A DNA stretch of 64,000 nucleotides from Aquibium pacificus. Lineage in GTDB: Bacteria; Pseudomonadota; Alphaproteobacteria; Rhizobiales; Rhizobiaceae. Positions 44,516 through 53,261 of this stretch are shown in pieces. The notes beneath the pieces are model-generated. The model made no database searches. It was given only the letters and a program-made list of their open reading frames with translations, and was not told where the DNA came from. How positions within the stretch are numbered: position 1 is the first letter of the stretch; every line of letters starts with the position of its first letter. The position numbers were made by a program, and so were the translations under genes. The DNA is taken from assembly GCF_040839445.1 (NCBI RefSeq), contig NZ_JBDPGJ010000002.1:248001-312000 (forward strand), given 5' to 3'.

Positions 44516-44766
44516 GCGACCCTCCGCGCCTTCCGGCTCTCCAAGAATTCCCGGATTTGGCGCGGTGACCAGAGGCGGACCCGTTTAGATGGACGATAGG
44601 GTGCGGGGAATTCCCCAGTTTTGATCAGGGCGCGAAGCTGCGTATTCTTCCAAGGACAGCCAAGCCTCGGCAGATCGTCACGGGTGATTGTGGGGATATC
44701 GTCCATCGGACCCGGCGCGAGGACTGGCCGGGACGTCTCAGAAGCCGAATTCTCGATCGCTTCCAT
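44512..44766 (-). CDS. AlpA/Xis-like winged-helix regulator
   Basis: An 84-aa protein. The central region TITRDDLPRLGCPWKNTQLRALIKTGEFPAPYRPSKRVRLW in two parts (about 27-68) has the MerR/AlpA-type layout: a helix, then LRxLIKxGxFPxPxR, then RxxxWxxxxIxxFL (WSPRQIREFLESRKARR). Proteins of this kind regulate integrase expression and excision in P4-like satellites. It lies between the integrase pair and the replication genes, transcribed in the same direction. Confidence 0.8.
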   Translation of the reverse strand: MEAIENSASETSRPVLAPGPMDDIPTITRDDLPRLGCPWKNTQLRALIKTGEFPAPYRPSKRVRLWSPRQIREFLESRKARRVA

Positions 44767-44847
44767 GTCGCTCTCCTTCGTTCGATCGCGAGCGCCGACG
44801 CGCGCTAGCGATTGAACTAGAGAGGAAGTCGGCTCGATTATCCGGAA

Positions 44848-45366
44848 CTAAATCGCTCCATGTTTCATCGCTTTAGCAACCAGCGGGCGATAGTTCGTCT
44901 CATCATCGATCTCGCCATTCAACGAAGCCGCGACACGAGCGATGAGAGCGATGGTGATTTTTGGGGGTGGGCTGAGGTCAAGCAACTGCTTGGCAAAATA
45001 GATGGCTAACCGGCGATCCGTTCGATCAACGTTTCCGGTGCCTTCACTGGGTGTATTCGCCAGCGCTTCTGTTTCGATAGACAGAGCGAATTCACTCAAA
45101 CTCTCAAGGGCATTGCGCGTTACGGGAGGATAGCGCGTCGCCAATTTCGCTTTAAAGGGTGTGAGCTCGCCCTTGAAAATGAGCGCAATCAACCGATCAG
45201 TGGTCCTGCGAACGTTACCGGCCAGCGCCTTGTCCTTCTTTCTCACCCGGTGGAACTGGTAGGAACCGTTGTAGTGGTTAAAGCGTCCGACCATTTCTTC
45301 CACCTGCTTCGGATCAATCTCAGATGGAAGAAGCCGCCTTACAGCGGCCACCTGTTCCTTGCTCAT
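44848..45366 (-). CDS. 172-aa island protein, co-translated with integrase
   Basis: A 172-aa protein, MSKEQVAAVRRLLPSEID onwards, unrecognised. It is helical and polar, with KKDKALAGNVRRTTDRLIALIFKGELTPFKAKLATRYPP, and no catalytic motif. ATG 45366 overlaps the integrase stop by 4 bp (ATGA), so it is coupled to int. A longer frame from 45441 lies inside int and is not used. AT content is higher than the chromosome. It may be a directionality or replication accessory factor, but that is only from position. 81 bp separate it from the AlpA-like gene. Confidence 0.65.
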   Translation of the reverse strand: MSKEQVAAVRRLLPSEIDPKQVEEMVGRFNHYNGSYQFHRVRKKDKALAGNVRRTTDRLIALIFKGELTPFKAKLATRYPPVTRNALESLSEFALSIETEALANTPSEGTGNVDRTDRRLAIYFAKQLLDLSPPPKITIALIARVAASLNGEIDDETNYRPLVAKAMKHGAI

Positions 45367-46793
45367 CCGACAGCCTTCCTCATCAGCACGACGTTCGTTC
45401 CGGACGGTGGGTTGACGATCGTCCGCAGCCGATCCGCCCAAGCTTGAAGCGCGTCGCGCATTTCCGGCAGATAAGCGTGTTGGTCGTACACGCGCGCCAA
45501 ACCCTTTTTCCCATGACCGATCGTCAGTTCGGCGACAACATCCGGGACGCGCAATGCGGACAAGTTCGACCGGACCACGCGCCGGAGGTCGTGCAAGACG
45601 AAGTGCCGAACGTTCTCCGGTTCCGGCTCACCCCGCTCGCGGGCGATCTTCCGCAACTCAACCAGCATAAGCGCGTCCAACTCCTTCTTCTTCGCGCCCA
45701 TGGCGGTTGCGGGAGTGCGCCCTTGCTTCACCGAAAAGACGAAAGGTCCGGCCGGACCGCGCGGCAGGTCGGACACGATCTCCATAGCGAGGTCAGACAA
45801 TGGAATCGGATGGGTGGCGTTGCTCTTGAACCGTTCGGGCGGGATGACGAGCAACTTCTCGGCCAGGTCGAACTCCGGCCAGGACGCGCAAGCGATCTCG
45901 TTCAACCGCTGGCCGGTCGTCATGAGCAGCCGGAAGAGACTGCCCCATGGATACCCCATCTTTCCGGCCGCGAGCCAATACGCACGAATTTCCTCCGGGG
46001 ACAGAACTGTCTGCCGTACCTTCCGCTTGATGCCGAAATCCTTGATGCGAAGGTGGGCGATCGGATCGAACCTGAGCCCGAATGACTTGCGCCGCTCCGG
46101 CCGCATCGCCCATACGAAAATCGCACGCAGATGATCGAAGGTGTTGACCGCGACAGCCGGAGCGCCGTCCTTCGCGCGACCAGTGGTGTAGGCCAGCTTA
46201 CGGTCACGGATCGCGACGATGAGCGCCACCACATCCTCATCATCGATCTCGGATATCTGGCGATCGACCCACTTGTTTCGCTTCGGGTCCAGAAGCTCGC
46301 GTCGGATGGCCTTTTCCGATTTCTCGGCGCGACGCTGATTCCGGAAGTCCGGGCTCACGAGGTAGGCTTCGACTACGGCCCGGAAAACGCCGGCCCTAGC
46401 GGCTTCGGCTGCGGCCGCAGTCTCCCGGACTGCGCGCTCCCTTTCCGCACGCTCCGCAGCCCTTCTCGCGGCCGGATCCACACCTCCGCGCCGGAGCCTA
46501 TCCCACTCCCGGACTTTCTCGCGCGCTTCGGCGAGCGTCAGATACACCTTGTCGCCGTTTTCGTCGCGCTCCTCGCGCGCTTCCTCGGTGAAAACGCCTA
46601 GCGCGCGCGACGTGGCGGACGATGCGCCCTTCTGCCATCGAGCGGTCATGTAGAAAACCTTCGAAGTGGCCGACACCCGGACGCGAAGAGCCTTCGTTTC
46701 CTTGTTTGCGTCGGAGGCCTCATAGAAACCTCCATCAGTGGACAGCTTTAGGCCAACGATCTCCTTGACCCGCGAGAACTCGATACTCGGCAT
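45363..46793 (-). CDS. Tyrosine-type site-specific integrase
   Basis: A 476-aa P4-type phage integrase. The N-terminal arm-binding domain has the EASDANKETKALRVRVSATSKVFYM pattern (about 21-47), then a helical core-binding domain (about 115-245). The catalytic domain has Arg in MTTGQRLNEIACA (about 300), His401-x-x-Arg404 (LHDLRRVVRS), Gly426-His427 and nucleophile Tyr436 (RVYDQHAYL). All five catalytic elements are intact. ATG 46793 is preferred, with AGGAG 8 bp upstream, over an ATG 14 codons earlier, which lies in site C. It is the rightmost gene of the element, 230 bp from the right att copy. Confidence 0.93.
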   Translation of the reverse strand: MPSIEFSRVKEIVGLKLSTDGGFYEASDANKETKALRVRVSATSKVFYMTARWQKGASSATSRALGVFTEEAREERDENGDKVYLTLAEAREKVREWDRLRRGGVDPAARRAAERAERERAVRETAAAAEAARAGVFRAVVEAYLVSPDFRNQRRAEKSEKAIRRELLDPKRNKWVDRQISEIDDEDVVALIVAIRDRKLAYTTGRAKDGAPAVAVNTFDHLRAIFVWAMRPERRKSFGLRFDPIAHLRIKDFGIKRKVRQTVLSPEEIRAYWLAAGKMGYPWGSLFRLLMTTGQRLNEIACASWPEFDLAEKLLVIPPERFKSNATHPIPLSDLAMEIVSDLPRGPAGPFVFSVKQGRTPATAMGAKKKELDALMLVELRKIARERGEPEPENVRHFVLHDLRRVVRSNLSALRVPDVVAELTIGHGKKGLARVYDQHAYLPEMRDALQAWADRLRTIVNPPSGTNVVLMRKAVG

Positions 46794-46816
46794 TTGGGGA
46801 ACTCCTCTCGGATTTC

Positions 46817-46836
46817 TAGGCACCGGGTTAGACACC
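46817..46836 (+). repeat. Bipartite TAGGCACC/TAGACACC motif, site C (int leader)
   Basis: TAGGCACC-GGGT-TAGACACC: direct octamers 12 bp apart, 24 bp upstream of the int start. It has the same layout as site A at the left end and site B in the terS leader. Confidence 0.6.
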
Positions 46837-47021
46837 TTTTCGGAGCGACTGTTAGCGTCGCCTCCCGAGCAATATAGCGCCTCCGCACCTGTCGAGGGAA
46901 GTCTGAAAATCGGCGATTGCCTAATGATATTAGATACTTAACTGACGTTTAGCGCGCTCTAGCGACGGATAACGTGTTCAACCGACGTGACGAAAAAGTA
47001 ATCCGAATGCCCCACTTTCGT

Positions 47022-47041
47022 CGGGTTCCGCCCGGCTTTTT
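47022..47041. repeat. Right att-like copy A3
   Basis: Identical over 20 bp to 36844-36863 (CGGGTTCCGCCCGGCTTTTT). It lies 228 bp right of the integrase start and 81 bp before the yejA start. Between int and this copy (46837-47021) there is no gene. Left flanks of A2 and A3 share TGACGAAA and GTAATnC, as expected for homologous right ends. Confidence 0.75.
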
Positions 47042-47122
47042 TTGTTAACGTCGGCTTGAACGGCCGTTGGGGTTTCCCCACTCGCCGCGTGGCCTAAGTT
47101 CTCACGAAGGAGTCTCCAGCTG

Positions 47123-49033
47123 GTGATCATCGGAATGGCTTTTCGCAAGACGCTCGCGACCTCGCTCGCCGCCGCCGCGCTCGTCGCGCTCCCCGCCGGA
47201 CATGCGGCCAGGGCCCAGGACACCAAGGCACAGGACGGCGAATGGCACAGGACCACGTCGCTGATCGGCGAATCCAAGTATGGTGACGACTTCGCCCACT
47301 ACGACTACGTGAACCCCGACGCGCCGAAGGGCGGGACGCTGAGTTCGGCCGCCTACGGCACCTTCGACAGCTTCAATCCCTTCATCGTGCGGGGCACCCC
47401 GGCGGCGGGCTTCACCGAGTTCGGCGGACTCCTGTGGGACACGCTGATGCAGCAGTCGCCCGACGAACCCGGCACCAGCCATCCCCTGATCGCGGAAGCG
47501 TACAAATATACTGACGATTATTCCTCGGCCACCTACCGGATCGATCCGCGGGCGCGCTGGCACGACGGCGAGCCGATCACGGCCGAGGACGTCGTGTGGT
47601 CGTTCGAGAAGCTGACCGAGATCAGCCCCGCCTACAACCGCTACTATGCCAACGTGACCGACGCGGTGGCACTTTCGGAGCGCGAGGTCGAGTTCACCTT
47701 CGACCAGAAGGGCAACCGCGAATTGCCGCACATCATGGGCGACCTCGCCGTGCTCCCTAAACACTGGTTCGAGGGCGAGGACGCTTCGGGCAAGAAACGC
47801 GACGTCAGCCAACCGACGCTCGAGGCGCCGCTAGGGTCGGGCGCCTACCGGGTCGAGAGCTTCGATCCGGGGGCGCGCATCACGTGGAAGCGCGTCGAGG
47901 ACTACTGGGGCGCCGATCTTCCCGTCAATGTCGGGCGCAACAATTTCGACCGGCTGACCTACACCTATTTCCTCGACGACAATGCCGAATTCCTCGCCTT
48001 TAAGAAGGGCGGCATCGAGGACGTTCGCCGCGAGGTCAGCACCCGCCGCTGGTCGTCCGAATACGACTTTCCGGCCGTGCAGGCCGGCGACGTCATCAAG
48101 CGCGAGTTCGAATCCGGCACCATCCAGGGCATGCAGGCCTTCGTCTTCAACATGCGCAAGCCGCGCTTCCAGGACCGGCGCGTGCGTGAGGCGCTGACGC
48201 TGGCCTACAATTTCGAGGACCAGAACCGCACCCAGTTCTTCGGTCTCAACGAACGCTTCGGCAGCTATTTCGAGAACTCCGAACTCGCAGCCACCGGCGT
48301 TCCCGAAGGCCTGGAACTGGAGTTGCTCGAACCGTTCCGGGACAAACTTCCGCCGGAGCTCTTCACCGAGGAATTCGCGCTGCCGGTCAACGACACGCCG
48401 CAGGCGGAGCGCCAGCATCTGCGCGAGGCAGTCAAGCTCTTCGCCGAGGCGGGCTGGGTGATCCGCGGCGGCAAGATGGTCAGCGAAGAGACGGGCGAAC
48501 AGTTCGCGATAGAATTCCTCGGCGCCTCGCCGACGTCGGAGATCATCGCCGGCGGCCTCATCGCCAACCTGCGCAAGCTCGGCATCGACGCGACGCTGAG
48601 GATCGTCGACACGTCGCAGTACATCCAGCGCTACCAGTCGTTCGACTTCGACGCCGCCACCGCCCGCTTCGACCAGTCGATGTCGCCCGGCAACGAACAG
48701 CGCGACTTCTGGAGCTCGCATGCCGCCGACACGCCCGGCTCGCGCAACATGGCCGGGATCAAGGACGAGGTCGTCGACGCGCTTGTCGACAGGATCATCC
48801 TGGCGGCAGGCCGCGAGGAACTGGTGGCGGCGACCCGCGCGCTCGACCGCGTGCTCCTGTGGAACTACTACGCGGTGCCGCAGTACTTCCAGCCGACGAT
48901 GCGCTATGCGTATTGGAACAAGTTCGGCATCCCCGAGAAGCAGCCCGAATATCTCGGCATCGACACCTTCTCCTGGTGGATCGACCGCGAGAAAGAGGCC
49001 GCGCTCGCGGCCAAGTACCGGAGCCAGAACTGA
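47123..49033 (+). CDS. yejA: Peptide ABC transporter, solute-binding protein (YejA-like)
   Basis: A 636-aa periplasmic binding protein of family 5. A signal peptide (LATSLAAAALVALPAGHAARA, cleavage near residue 32) is followed by FAHYDYVNPDAPKGGTL, a hallmark of YejA-type proteins, and ARWHDGEPITAEDVVWSF. The C-terminus has YWNKFGIPEKQPEYLGIDTFSWW. Length is usual for YejA. It likely binds microcin-type or murein peptides. AAGGAG lies 10 bp before GTG 47123; ATG 47135 is a possible alternative. It is the first gene of the yej operon, just right of the island. Confidence 0.92.
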   Translation: MIIGMAFRKTLATSLAAAALVALPAGHAARAQDTKAQDGEWHRTTSLIGESKYGDDFAHYDYVNPDAPKGGTLSSAAYGTFDSFNPFIVRGTPAAGFTEFGGLLWDTLMQQSPDEPGTSHPLIAEAYKYTDDYSSATYRIDPRARWHDGEPITAEDVVWSFEKLTEISPAYNRYYANVTDAVALSEREVEFTFDQKGNRELPHIMGDLAVLPKHWFEGEDASGKKRDVSQPTLEAPLGSGAYRVESFDPGARITWKRVEDYWGADLPVNVGRNNFDRLTYTYFLDDNAEFLAFKKGGIEDVRREVSTRRWSSEYDFPAVQAGDVIKREFESGTIQGMQAFVFNMRKPRFQDRRVREALTLAYNFEDQNRTQFFGLNERFGSYFENSELAATGVPEGLELELLEPFRDKLPPELFTEEFALPVNDTPQAERQHLREAVKLFAEAGWVIRGGKMVSEETGEQFAIEFLGASPTSEIIAGGLIANLRKLGIDATLRIVDTSQYIQRYQSFDFDAATARFDQSMSPGNEQRDFWSSHAADTPGSRNMAGIKDEVVDALVDRIILAAGREELVAATRALDRVLLWNYYAVPQYFQPTMRYAYWNKFGIPEKQPEYLGIDTFSWWIDREKEAALAAKYRSQN

Positions 49034-49050
49034 TCTTTGGGGCAACGACC

Positions 49051-50919
49051 ATGAACGGATTGGCGCGCCGCGAATTCCTGGCCCTTTCCGGCGCCGCGAT
49101 GCTGTCGCCGATTCTGGGACGGCGGGGCTTCGCCGGCGTTCCGACGGGAGAGCCGCTGCACGGGCTGTCGGCCTTCGGCGCACTGAAGTACCAGCCGGGG
49201 TTCACGCATTTCGACTATGCCAACCCGGAGGCGCCAAAGGGCGGCACCTTCAACTTCTCGCCGCCGAACTGGGCCTTCAACCAGAACGTCCTGACCTTCA
49301 ACACGCTCAACACCTTCGTGCCGCGCGGCGATGCGCCCCCGCGCATGGAGATGTGCTTCGACAGCCTGATGACGCGCGCGATCGACGAGCCGGACGCGGT
49401 CTACGGGCTGCTGGCCGAGAGCGTGACGCTTTCGCAGGACCGCAATACCTTCGAGTTCAGGCTGCGCCCCGAGGCGCGGTTCCACGACGGCTCGCAGGTG
49501 ACCGCGCAGGACGCCGCCTTCAGCTTCAACATCTTCAAGGAGAAGGGCCATCCGAGCCTGCAGCTGCCTCTGTTCGAGATGAAGGAAGCGGTGGCCATCG
49601 ACGACGCCATCCTGCGCCTGGTCTTTTCCGGCAACCAGTCGGACCGGATGGTGCTCAGCGTCGCTTCCTATCCGATCGTCTCGAAAACCTGGTTCGAGGC
49701 GCATCCCTTCGACGGCTCGCAGATCCTCGCCCCGCTCGGCTCCGGACCGTACAAGGTCGGGCTGGTCCGGCCGGGGCAGACCATCGAATACGACCGGGTC
49801 GAGGATTATTGGGGACGCGACCTGCCCGCGAACCGCGGGCTCTACCATTTCGACCGCATCCGGATCGAGTTCTACCGCGACAGGCAGGCGGCGTTCGAGG
49901 CTTTCAAGAAGGGCAACATCCTCTATCGGCAGGAGTTCACCTCGCGCGTCTGGGCGACCGGGTACGACTTTCCGGCGCTCACCGAAGGCAAGGTGGTGAA
50001 GCGCGAATTCCCGAGCGAGCTGAGGCCGTCCATGCAGGCGTGGGCTCTCAACCGGCGCCGCCCGCGTTTGGCCGATCCGCGCGTGCGCGAGGCGATCGGG
50101 CTCTGCTTCGATTTCGAGTGGACGCGCCGCAACCTCTTCTACGGTTCCTACGAACGCTCCCAGTCCTGCTTCGAGCAATCGCTCTACAAGGCCGAAGGCG
50201 TGCCCGGCGAGGCCGAGCTCGCGCTCCTGGAGCGCTTCCGGGGACGCATACCGGAAGAAGCGTTCGGCGAACCGGTGACGCAGCCTGTTTCGGATGGAAC
50301 AGGCCGCGACCGCTCGCTGCTCAGGCAGGCGGCGAAGCTTGCCGGCGAGGCCGGATGGAAGCGCGAGGGCGATTTCCTGCGCAACGCCGCCGGCGAGACA
50401 CTGGCGCTGGAATTGCTTGTGCAGGACGAGGTCTTCGTGCGCGTCGCGTCACCCTTCGTGGAGAACATGCGCGCGATCGGCATCGACGCCACGATCCGGC
50501 TGGTGGATGCCACCCAGTACCAGGCGCGCCAGCTTGAGTTCGACTACGACATGATCTCGATGGCGGCGTCCTTCACCGCCACGCCGACCGGCGACGAACT
50601 CTCCAACTACTTCCATTCGCGCTCGGCGAACCTGCCCGGCTCGCGCAACCTGCCGGGGACGTCCGATCCCGCGGTGGACGAGCTGATCGCCATCATCGAG
50701 CGCGCCGAGGACCGGGATTCCTTCACCGTCGCGATGCGCGTGCTCGACCGGGTCTTGCGCGCGCGGCGGGACTGGATTCCAAACTGGTACGCGGCGAATC
50801 ACCGCGCCGCCTTCTGGGACATGTTCGGCTTCAGGGAACCGAAGCCCGACTACGGGTTCCCCGTCGAGGCGTTGTGGTGGATCGACGAGGACAAGGCGAG
50901 GGCCATTGGCAAGGCATAG
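49051..50919 (+). CDS. Second solute-binding protein of the yej system
   Basis: A 622-aa paralogue of the preceding protein. It opens MNGLARREFLALSGAAMLSPILG, with a twin-arginine-like RREFLA motif, so export is probably by Tat or as a hybrid signal. It shares FTHFDYANPEAPKGGTFNF and RFHDGSQVTAQDAAFSF with YejA and ends with FPVEALWWID. 17 bp separate it from yejA. Two adjacent paralogous binding proteins on one permease set suggest a widened ligand range (inference). Confidence 0.9.
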   Translation: MNGLARREFLALSGAAMLSPILGRRGFAGVPTGEPLHGLSAFGALKYQPGFTHFDYANPEAPKGGTFNFSPPNWAFNQNVLTFNTLNTFVPRGDAPPRMEMCFDSLMTRAIDEPDAVYGLLAESVTLSQDRNTFEFRLRPEARFHDGSQVTAQDAAFSFNIFKEKGHPSLQLPLFEMKEAVAIDDAILRLVFSGNQSDRMVLSVASYPIVSKTWFEAHPFDGSQILAPLGSGPYKVGLVRPGQTIEYDRVEDYWGRDLPANRGLYHFDRIRIEFYRDRQAAFEAFKKGNILYRQEFTSRVWATGYDFPALTEGKVVKREFPSELRPSMQAWALNRRRPRLADPRVREAIGLCFDFEWTRRNLFYGSYERSQSCFEQSLYKAEGVPGEAELALLERFRGRIPEEAFGEPVTQPVSDGTGRDRSLLRQAAKLAGEAGWKREGDFLRNAAGETLALELLVQDEVFVRVASPFVENMRAIGIDATIRLVDATQYQARQLEFDYDMISMAASFTATPTGDELSNYFHSRSANLPGSRNLPGTSDPAVDELIAIIERAEDRDSFTVAMRVLDRVLRARRDWIPNWYAANHRAAFWDMFGFREPKPDYGFPVEALWWIDEDKARAIGKA

Positions 50920-50958
50920 GGGCAGCATGGGGAAGACGGGCCGGGGAGGCCGCGGCTG

Positions 50959-52059
50959 ATGGGCGCCTACATCCTGAGGCGTCTGCTCCTGATGATCCCG
51001 ACGCTGTTCGGGATCATGGCGATTTCGTTCACCGTCATCCAGTTCGCGCCGGGGGGCCCGGTGGAGCAGGTCATCGCCCGCGTCACCGGCCAGGGCGGCG
51101 ACGCCACCGACCGCATATCCGGCGGCGGAGGGGACACGGGAGGCCAGAGCTTCGACGCGGGGGGCGACGCGACCAGCCAGTATCGCGGGGCGCAGGGCCT
51201 CGACCCGGAGTTCATCCGCCAGCTCGAAGTGCAGTTCGGTTTCGACAAGCCGCCGCTCGAGCGTTTCTTCAACATGCTGTGGGACTATGCCCGCTTCGAT
51301 TTCGGCGAGAGCTTCTTCCGCGACATCTCCGTGCTCGACCTCATCATCGAGAAGATGCCGGTCTCGATCTCGCTCGGGCTCTGGCTGACACTGATCTCCT
51401 ACGCGATCTCCATACCGCTCGGCATCCGCAAGGCGGTGAAGGACGGATCGACTTTCGACGTGTGGACCAGCGGAGTCGTCATCGTCGCCTACGCCATTCC
51501 CGGCTTCCTCTTCGCCATCCTCCTGATGGTGCTCTTCGCGGGCGGGTCCTTCTGGGACTTCTTCCCGCTGCGCGGGCTGACGTCGGAGAACTGGGACGAG
51601 CTGTCGCTCGGGGGCAAGGTCCTAGACTATTTCTGGCACCTGACGCTGCCGCTGACCGCAATGGTGCTGTCGGCCTTCGCCACGACGACGCTCCTGACCA
51701 AGAACTCCTTCCTGGAGGAGATCCGCAAGCAGTACGTCATCACGGCACGCGCGAAAGGCCTGTCCGAGCGGCAGGTGCTTTACCGCCACGTGTTCCGCAA
51801 CGCCATGCTCATCATCATCGCCGGATTCCCGGGCGCCTTCATCTCGGCCTTCTTCACCGGGTCGCTGCTGATTGAGAACATCTTCTCGCTCGACGGGCTC
51901 GGCCTGCTCGGCTACCGCTCGGTGCTCGACCGCGACTATCCGGTCGTCTTCGCCAACCTCTACATCTTCTCGCTGATCGGCCTCGTCGTCAGCCTCATTT
52001 CTGACCTGACCTACACCTGGATCGATCCGCGCATCGACTTCGAGCGGCGCGAGGTCTGA
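50959..52059 (+). CDS. yejB: Peptide ABC transporter permease (YejB-like)
   Basis: A 366-aa DppB-type permease. An N-terminal helix (YILRRLLLMIPTLFGIMAISFTVIQFAPGGP) is followed by a YejB-type insertion rich in Gly/Asp/Gln (GGDATDRISGGGGDTGGQSF, about 48-67) and PEFIRQLEVQFGFDKPPLERFF. Five further transmembrane helices follow. The ATPase-contact EAA loop lies in RKQYVITARAKGLSERQVLYRHVFRNA (about 256-282). Start ATG 50959 directly follows the GGCCGCGGCTG spacer after the binding-protein stop. Confidence 0.94.
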   Translation: MGAYILRRLLLMIPTLFGIMAISFTVIQFAPGGPVEQVIARVTGQGGDATDRISGGGGDTGGQSFDAGGDATSQYRGAQGLDPEFIRQLEVQFGFDKPPLERFFNMLWDYARFDFGESFFRDISVLDLIIEKMPVSISLGLWLTLISYAISIPLGIRKAVKDGSTFDVWTSGVVIVAYAIPGFLFAILLMVLFAGGSFWDFFPLRGLTSENWDELSLGGKVLDYFWHLTLPLTAMVLSAFATTTLLTKNSFLEEIRKQYVITARAKGLSERQVLYRHVFRNAMLIIIAGFPGAFISAFFTGSLLIENIFSLDGLGLLGYRSVLDRDYPVVFANLYIFSLIGLVVSLISDLTYTWIDPRIDFERREV

Positions 52060-52060
52060 G

Positions 52061-53212
52061 ATGTCGGAGGTCATCACCAAAGGCGAGGTGGAGACGGTTC
52101 GCGAGCGCGTGCAGCGCCCCTGGCTGTCGCCGCTCAACAAGCGGCGCTGGCAGAACTTCAAGGCCAACCGGCGCGGCTACTGGTCGCTGTGGATCTTCCT
52201 CGTCCTGTTCGTTCTGTCGCTGTTTGCCGAATTCATCGCCAACGACAAGCCGATCATCGCCTCCTACAATGGCGAGATCCTATTTCCCGTGCTGGTCGAC
52301 TATCCGGAGGAGAAGTTCGGCGGCTTCCTCGCCATCACCGACTATCGCGACCCTGTGATCCACGAGGAGATCGAGGCGAACGGCTGGCTGATCTGGCCGC
52401 CGATCCGCTATTCCTACCGCACCGTCAACAACGAGATCCCGGAGGCCGCACCGGCCAAGCCCTCCTGGCTCTACGACCGCGAGACGCGGTGTCAGCGCTA
52501 TCCGATGGGAGTGGACGATCCGAGCTGCACGATCGGCAACTGGAACTGGCTCGGCACCGACGACCAGACGCGCGACGTGCTCGCCCGCGTCATCTATGGC
52601 TTCCGCATATCGATCCTCTTCGGGCTCGCGCTGACGCTGGCGTCGGCCGTCATCGGGGTGTCGGCCGGCGCAGTCCAGGGCTATTTCGGCGGCTGGACGG
52701 ACCTGCTGTTCCAGCGCTTCATCGAGATCTGGTCGTCCATCCCGGTGCTCTATTTGCTGCTCATCATCGCGGCGGTGCTGCCGCCGGGCTTCTTCATCCT
52801 GCTCGGCATCATGCTTTTGTTCTCCTGGGTCGGTTTCGTCGGCGTGGTGCGGGCGGAGTTCCTGCGCGCGCGCAACTTCGAATACGTGAACGCCGCGCGG
52901 GCGCTGGGAGTGTCCAACCGCACCATCATGTTCCGGCATCTGCTGCCCAACGCCATGGTGGCGACGCTGACCTTCCTGCCCTTCATCCTGAACGGGTCGA
53001 TCACGACCTTGACCTCGCTCGACTTCCTCGGCTTCGGCCTGCCGCCTGGATCGCCATCCCTTGGTGAGCTCCTCAAGCAGGGGCAGCAGAACCTCAACGC
53101 GCCGTGGCTCGGCCTGTCCGGCTTCATCGTGATCTCGCTGATGCTGTCGCTGCTGATCTTCATCGGCGAGGCGACGCGCGACGCGTTCGATCCGCGGAAG
53201 ACGTTCAGGTGA
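52061..53212 (+). CDS. yejE: Peptide ABC transporter permease (YejE-like)
   Basis: A 383-aa DppC-type permease. The N-terminal cytoplasmic segment (SPLNKRRWQNFKANRRGYWSLWIF) leads into the first helix. A long periplasmic insertion (residues 65-165, with YPEEKFGGFLAITDYRDPV and a Cys pair) is characteristic of YejE. NWNWLGTDDQTRDVLARVIYGFRISILFG follows, then the EAA loop RARNFEYVNAARALGVSNRTIMFRHLLPNA. It starts one base after the yejB stop. The TA pair begins 50 bp downstream, where the ATPase would be expected. Confidence 0.94.
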   Translation: MSEVITKGEVETVRERVQRPWLSPLNKRRWQNFKANRRGYWSLWIFLVLFVLSLFAEFIANDKPIIASYNGEILFPVLVDYPEEKFGGFLAITDYRDPVIHEEIEANGWLIWPPIRYSYRTVNNEIPEAAPAKPSWLYDRETRCQRYPMGVDDPSCTIGNWNWLGTDDQTRDVLARVIYGFRISILFGLALTLASAVIGVSAGAVQGYFGGWTDLLFQRFIEIWSSIPVLYLLLIIAAVLPPGFFILLGIMLLFSWVGFVGVVRAEFLRARNFEYVNAARALGVSNRTIMFRHLLPNAMVATLTFLPFILNGSITTLTSLDFLGFGLPPGSPSLGELLKQGQQNLNAPWLGLSGFIVISLMLSLLIFIGEATRDAFDPRKTFR

Positions 53213-53261
53213 GCGGGCGGGCATGGTATAAGTCGAGCGGTCTTCAAATATGGAGAGCGTC

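Larger units (their letters stand above)
35296..47041. mobile_element. Satellite-like integrative island (two tandem elements, left one collapsed)
   Basis: Three copies of the att-like hairpin sequence delimit two units: 35296-36863 (remnant) and 36841-47041 (complete). The complete unit has, from right to left, integrase, a 172-aa protein, an AlpA-like regulator, a 142-aa protein, TOPRIM, SF3 helicase, terS, terL, 68-aa and 249-aa proteins, six decamer repeats, small proteins and a HEPN-type cargo gene. There are terminases and replication genes but no capsid, portal or tail genes, so it resembles a phage satellite that packages itself into helper particles. The island separates the cytochrome gene from the yej operon, and no tRNA is involved. 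Cargo genes are visibly less GC-rich than the surroundings. Confidence 0.8.

Noticed and set aside
35296..47041. tRNA or tmRNA gene as the integration target
   Set aside because: No cloverleaf or TTCGAATC-like T-arm was seen at either end; the repeated sequence is a terminator hairpin.
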